8,662 bases of DNA. Origin: Bacteroidota bacterium (GTDB lineage Bacteria; Bacteroidota; Bacteroidia; B-17B0; Aurantibacillaceae). The DNA lies in contig JANYBY010000040.1 of the NCBI GenBank assembly GCA_025360565.1, forward strand, positions 1-8,662. The letters are read 5' to 3'. Positions 4,958 through 8,662 of this stretch are shown piece by piece (the stretch's first letter is position 1; every line of letters begins with the position of its first letter). Made by a program: the position numbers and the translations under genes. The notes below the pieces were generated by a model that searched no databases, was not told the origin of the DNA, and saw only the letters and a program-made list of their open reading frames with translations.

Positions 4958-6397
4958 ATGAAAACAAAATTACCCAACTTAGCATTCATTATTTTTCTTT
5001 TTTCATTATTAATTCCTTCATTTTCCAAAGCCCAATGGGCAAAGATCATGGATCTTACGGGCCCATTGAACGGTGCTATTCCCAGCGGACATCTTATGTA
5101 TGATGGTACCTTTCTTTATGGTATGTCGGCCAGCGGAGGCACGATTTCTGGCTGCGGAGGATTTGGTCAATGCGGTTCGCTTTATAAAATAAAACCCGAT
5201 GGCACTTCATTTGCCAAGCTTCTTGATTTTAGTCCCGCAACGATTGGGAGCAGGCCTTACGGTTCCCTGATCTCAGATGGTACCTTTTTGTATGGAATGA
5301 CCTCACTCGGCGGTACAGGGGGTGGTGGAACAGTATTTAAAATAAAACCGGACGGAACAAGCTTATTGAAAATATTTGATTTTAACTTCACAAACGGAAG
5401 TAACCCACAAGGCGCTCTTTTTTATGACGGCACTTTTTTATACGGAACAACGCAAAGTGGAGGAGTAAACAGTTCCGGCGTTATTTTTAAAATAAAGCCC
5501 GACGGAACCGGATTTGTGAAATTACTTGATTTTGTAGCAGTAACAAACGGAAGTATGCTCAACGGTGCCCTTATTTCTGACGGCACTTATTTATATGGAA
5601 CAGCATCAGCAGGCGGAACAAATAATTATGGAACAGTATTTAAAATAAAAACGGATGGCACCGGGTTTTTAAACATGCATAATTTTACCGACAGCCCGGA
5701 TGGCAGTAGCCCAAATGGTACGCTTTTTTCTGATGGTACTTTTTTTTATGGCTTATGCAGTGCCGGCGGCACAAGCAGTGTTGGAACTATATTTAAAATT
5801 AAACCCGATGGTACGGGCTACGCAACTCTTTTTAATTTTTCAGGCGCTTCAACCGGAAACAGTCCGATAGATGCTCTTATTTCGGATGGCACTTTTCTTT
5901 ACGGCACAACAACATTTGGAGGTCTTACCAATAACGGAACAATTTATAAAATAAAACCTGATGGAACGGGTTATAGTAATCTGTACGATTTTACTGGAAT
6001 GCCTAATGGCAGTGCACCTTCGGGAGCCCTCGTAAGTGCCGGCAATTCGCTTTATGGAGTGACTGCATCTGGTGGCGTCAATGACATTGGAAGTATTTAT
6101 AAATACGGACTTGTGGCGGGGGTTCACGAAAATATATTGGATATTGATCTTAGCTTGTATCCCAATCCCACAAACGGAAAAATTACTTTAAAAATTAACC
6201 GGATCGGAAATTCAAAAATAGCAGGCGTTGAGGTTTACAATTTGTTGGGCGAAAAGATCAGCCTAATTCCGGGGACAGAGATAGACCCATCATCAAAATA
6301 TGAAATTGATTTGAGCGGCAATATTGATGGAATTTATTTTCTTAATTTAAAAACAGAGAAAGAAGTTATTGTAAAGAAAATTCTCCTTCAAAAATAA
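4958..6397 (+). CDS. Secreted GloVer-repeat protein with T9SS type A sorting domain
   Basis: The 479-residue product has a Sec signal peptide (1-25, cleavage probably at SKA/QW). Seven repeats of about 51 residues follow, starting near 39, 97, 147, 198, 249, 300 and 351. Each carries a G(S/N).P.G.L..DGTFLYGT...GG....GT.FKIKPDGT..L.DF pattern, the hallmark of the GloVer choice-of-anchor tandem repeat. The first repeat has a longer Cys-containing loop (GCGGFGQCG, 65-73). The seventh stops after its third strand, and the missing strand appears to be supplied by WAKIMDL just after the signal peptide, so a closed seven-bladed propeller is likely. Residues 396-479 (from LSLYPNPTNGKITLKIN) form a T9SS type A sorting domain, so the protein should cross the outer membrane and be released or anchored on the surface. 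Its ligand is unknown. It is probably co-transcribed with the next gene. Confidence 0.9.
   Translation: MKTKLPNLAFIIFLFSLLIPSFSKAQWAKIMDLTGPLNGAIPSGHLMYDGTFLYGMSASGGTISGCGGFGQCGSLYKIKPDGTSFAKLLDFSPATIGSRPYGSLISDGTFLYGMTSLGGTGGGGTVFKIKPDGTSLLKIFDFNFTNGSNPQGALFYDGTFLYGTTQSGGVNSSGVIFKIKPDGTGFVKLLDFVAVTNGSMLNGALISDGTYLYGTASAGGTNNYGTVFKIKTDGTGFLNMHNFTDSPDGSSPNGTLFSDGTFFYGLCSAGGTSSVGTIFKIKPDGTGYATLFNFSGASTGNSPIDALISDGTFLYGTTTFGGLTNNGTIYKIKPDGTGYSNLYDFTGMPNGSAPSGALVSAGNSLYGVTASGGVNDIGSIYKYGLVAGVHENILDIDLSLYPNPTNGKITLKINRIGNSKIAGVEVYNLLGEKISLIPGTEIDPSSKYEIDLSGNIDGIYFLNLKTEKEVIVKKILLQK
5072..6112 (+). repeat. Seven tandem coding repeats of about 150 bases
   Basis: The DNA encoding residues 39-385 of the GloVer protein repeats at protein level. 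A recognisable AAAATAAAACCCGATGG-like segment (FKIKPDG) recurs six times with mostly third-position changes, so the copies are old and under protein-level selection, not freshly duplicated. Confidence 0.8.
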
Positions 6398-6435
6398 AAT
6401 CTCAGTTTTAAATATATAATAACCTAAATGCCATT

Positions 6436-8662
6436 ATGAAAAACACTTTACTTGTTATAGGCTTGGTAATTACTCTTTACGGTTTTGCCGATAAACCAAA
6501 TCTAAGCCAGAGCATCACCTTTACCGAAAACAAAGGACAGGTTTACGATCAAAATTATAAAGCAAGACCGGATGTTTTATTTTATGGTTCAGCAAATGGC
6601 ATGGTTTACCATATCAAAAATTCTGGGATAAGTTATCAATTAACGCGGGTAGATTCCTGGAAGGAAAATGAAAATTTCAACGCAAAAAATCAGGCAAGGA
6701 TAAGTGCAAGACCAGGCCTTTCCAATAAACCAAAATTAAGCCCTGATCAAATAACGATTTACCGAACAGATATTAATTGGTTAAACACAAATAAAAATAT
6801 TGCAATAGAAAGGGGAACTGCCTTACCTGGCTACGATAATTATTATACATCCGGTTGTCCTGAAGGCGGAGCGCTTAACGTAAAATCATTTACCGATATA
6901 ACAGTAAAAAATGTTTACAATGGAATCGATGTTCATTATTACGAAAAGGCCGGGCAATTAGAATACGATTATATTGTTGCAGCCGGTGCTGATCATAAAC
7001 AAATTCAATTTAATATTGAGGGTGCGGAAAATATTTTGGTAAATGATAATGGTGAGCTTGTGATAAAAACTCCCCTTGGAGAAATAGTAGAGAAGGCTCC
7101 CTTAGTAAAACAGAAAGAAAAAATTTTGATTTCACTATGGATCGTAAAAAATAAAACTGTGAGTTTTAAGGTAGAAAATGTTGATCCAAAACAAATATTG
7201 ATTATTGATCCTGCGGTTGCTGTTAGGGCTTGGGGGACTTATTATGGATCTGGCGACAACGTAACTAACTTTTCTTCAATTGATAATTCAGGCAATGTGA
7301 ACTTTTGTGGTTTAACAAGTTGTGTTACTGCGGGTATGATTGCCACAGTTGGAAGTCACCAAATTGCATTTGGAGGTAATACCGATCATTATGTTGTAAA
7401 ATTTGATCCGAACGGCTCTCGTTTGTGGGGAACATATTATGGGGGTTCCGGATTTGAAGAAGGTTCATCAGTAGCAACTGATGGAAGTGGAAATATTTTT
7501 TTATTTGGAATGACATCATCAACTGCCGGGATAGTTACGGCTGGGTGTTATCAGTCAACCCAACCGTTGCCTGGTGGCGCCGATACCTATATAGTTAAAT
7601 TAAATTCAAGTGGCGTGCGGCAATGGGGAACTTATTACGGAGGTTCTGGAAATGATGAGGTATGGGGATGTGTAACCGATCAGCAAGGAAATATTTATAT
7701 AGGCGGATATACTGATGGAAACTCCGGTTCAGTATTTGCAAGTGCAGGATGTCACCAACCAACTTATGGAGGTGGTCTGCTTGATCTGTTTATAGCAAAA
7801 TTTAGTCCAAGTGGTTCCCGCATTTGGGGGACATATTATGGAGGGAACCTTATTGAAGTGGGTGGCGGGTTTGCAGTTGACGCTTTAGGAAATTCATACT
7901 TGTCAGGTTCAACACCATCAAAAAATGGAACTTCAATTGCTACTGTAGGAAGTTATCAATCAATTCATGGTGATAACCTTAATAGCGGGGTGTTTAATGC
8001 TTTTCTTGTAAAATTTAACCCAAATGGAGTAAGGCAATGGGGTACTTACTATGGGGGAAATCAAGGAACGGGTAGCAAAGCTTGTACGGTTGACAACAAT
8101 GGGGATATTTACTTTGCAGGAAGTACAGACGACACTCTTGTTATTACAACCGCAGGATGTCACCAGTCATCCCTTCTCCAAGGTGCAGGTTATTTAGCAA
8201 AATTTAATGCCTCCGGAACCCGCTTATGGGGAACATATTATGGAGGATTGGGAGGGCAGGATGTTAAAGGCTGTACATCAGATAATTTAAATAATATTTA
8301 TATATGCGGGACTACAGACAACATGGTTGCTTCAACAGTTATTGCTACACCGGGTTGTTACCAAACAATATACGGTGGAGGAGATTGTGACGGGTTTGCG
8401 GCAAAATTCAATTCGGCCGGTGTAAGACAATGGGGCACTTTATATGGAGGCAATAATCTCGACTATGCATGGGATATTGAAGCTGATCGTTCAGGATCAG
8501 GTAGTGTTTATATTGTAGGACAAAGTGCTTCACGTAATGGTACAACCATAGCAACTAACAATAGTCACCAACCTACCTGGGTAGCCGGAATTGATTCTTT
8601 GGATGCGTTTATAGCAAAATTTTTTGATTGTTCTGTTTCTTTGGCTAGCAATTGCGTGGGCA
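6436..8662 (+). CDS. Exported DUF7948/SBBP beta-propeller repeat protein (3' end beyond the window)
   Basis: The frame is open for 742 codons to the window edge. Residues 1-18 are a short signal peptide (MKNTLLVIGLVITLYGFA). Residues 27-260 resemble the DUF7948 domain found before SBBP repeats. It begins ITFTENKGQVYDQ, contains NVYNGIDVHYYEKAGQLEYD and IVAAGADHKQIQFNIEG, and ends near ILIIDPAV. Seven SBBP-type repeats of 63-71 residues follow, each opened by WGTYYG (WGTLYG in the last), with Trp codons at 7231, 7426, 7624, 7825, 8038, 8227 and 8431. Each continues D..GN.Y..G.T, a Gly-(Cys/Ser)-(His/Tyr)-Gln segment, then F..KF...G.R. They end at about 8628 and the sequence changes character (CSVSLASNCVG), so further domains follow, perhaps with a T9SS sorting signal. 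An upstream ATG at 6428 meets a stop after three codons, so 6436 is the start. It probably shares a transcript with the GloVer gene. Substrate or partner unknown. Confidence 0.88.
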   Translation, partial: MKNTLLVIGLVITLYGFADKPNLSQSITFTENKGQVYDQNYKARPDVLFYGSANGMVYHIKNSGISYQLTRVDSWKENENFNAKNQARISARPGLSNKPKLSPDQITIYRTDINWLNTNKNIAIERGTALPGYDNYYTSGCPEGGALNVKSFTDITVKNVYNGIDVHYYEKAGQLEYDYIVAAGADHKQIQFNIEGAENILVNDNGELVIKTPLGEIVEKAPLVKQKEKILISLWIVKNKTVSFKVENVDPKQILIIDPAVAVRAWGTYYGSGDNVTNFSSIDNSGNVNFCGLTSCVTAGMIATVGSHQIAFGGNTDHYVVKFDPNGSRLWGTYYGGSGFEEGSSVATDGSGNIFLFGMTSSTAGIVTAGCYQSTQPLPGGADTYIVKLNSSGVRQWGTYYGGSGNDEVWGCVTDQQGNIYIGGYTDGNSGSVFASAGCHQPTYGGGLLDLFIAKFSPSGSRIWGTYYGGNLIEVGGGFAVDALGNSYLSGSTPSKNGTSIATVGSYQSIHGDNLNSGVFNAFLVKFNPNGVRQWGTYYGGNQGTGSKACTVDNNGDIYFAGSTDDTLVITTAGCHQSSLLQGAGYLAKFNASGTRLWGTYYGGLGGQDVKGCTSDNLNNIYICGTTDNMVASTVIATPGCYQTIYGGGDCDGFAAKFNSAGVRQWGTLYGGNNLDYAWDIEADRSGSGSVYIVGQSASRNGTTIATNNSHQPTWVAGIDSLDAFIAKFFDCSVSLASNCVG
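7231..8628 (+). repeat. Seven WGTYYG (SBBP) coding repeats of about 200 bases
   Basis: Seven repeat units, spaced 195, 198, 201, 213, 189 and 204 bases between Trp codons, encode what looks like one complete propeller. All units differ clearly at DNA level. Confidence 0.8.

Noticed and set aside
5072..6112. Tandem DNA repeats considered as a CRISPR array or satellite
   Set aside because: The periodicity is about 150 bases, in frame, and explained by the protein repeats; no short identical repeats with unique spacers exist anywhere in the window.
5849..6127. Minus-strand 92-codon frame
   Set aside because: It is the antisense shadow of the GloVer repeats, open only because of the repeated codon pattern.
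7325..8163. Two minus-strand frames at 7325-7522 and 7960-8163
   Set aside because: Both are antisense to the SBBP repeats and show no recognisable motifs.
1..8662. tRNA, rRNA and riboswitch candidates
   Set aside because: I saw no cloverleaf, rRNA-like block or recognised riboswitch motif on either strand by eye.

Overview
The window looks like a piece of a low-GC Bacteroidota chromosome. Four things point there: a SecA of the Bacteroidota type with its long N-terminal insertion, a type IX secretion (T9SS) C-terminal sorting domain, promoter elements of the Bacteroidota TTTG / TAnnTTTG kind in place of E. coli-type -35/-10 boxes, and start codons without clear Shine-Dalgarno sequences. I cannot name the genus.

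Left part (1-2244). The first 293 codons of secA run off the left edge on the minus strand. Next comes a minus-strand type II toxin-antitoxin locus of the ParE/RelE kind, whose antitoxin is intact but whose toxin needs two frameshift corrections. Diverging from it on the plus strand is clpS, the N-degron adaptor of the ClpAP/ClpCP protease. clpS is followed by a 139-bp imperfect inverted repeat that resembles a MITE.

Middle (2245-4957). A plus-strand M48-family metalloprotease lipoprotein is followed by a convergent intergenic region holding several hairpins, the last a strong bidirectional terminator. An intact minus-strand higBA toxin-antitoxin operon comes next, with two copies of a palindromic operator candidate upstream. 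Beyond it lie an unrecognised minus-strand reading frame, a 46-residue plus-strand small protein starting with GTG, and about 370 bases of eroded intergenic DNA.

Right part (4958-8662). Two exported repeat proteins lie in tandem 38 bases apart. The first is a GloVer-repeat protein with seven repeats, probably a seven-bladed propeller closed by its N-terminal strand, with a T9SS type A sorting domain. The second has an N-terminal DUF7948-like domain and seven SBBP-type WGTYYG repeats, and runs off the right edge. Both are probably secreted or cell-surface proteins.

The same -7 box, TATCTTTA, sits 18 to 29 bases before four of the starts (secA, both toxin-antitoxin operons and the GloVer gene). 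The two toxin-antitoxin operons also share nearly the same leader. I did not find a clearly new multi-gene system. The least explained items are the small GTG-start protein with its antisense neighbour, the MITE-like element, and the hairpin series before higA.
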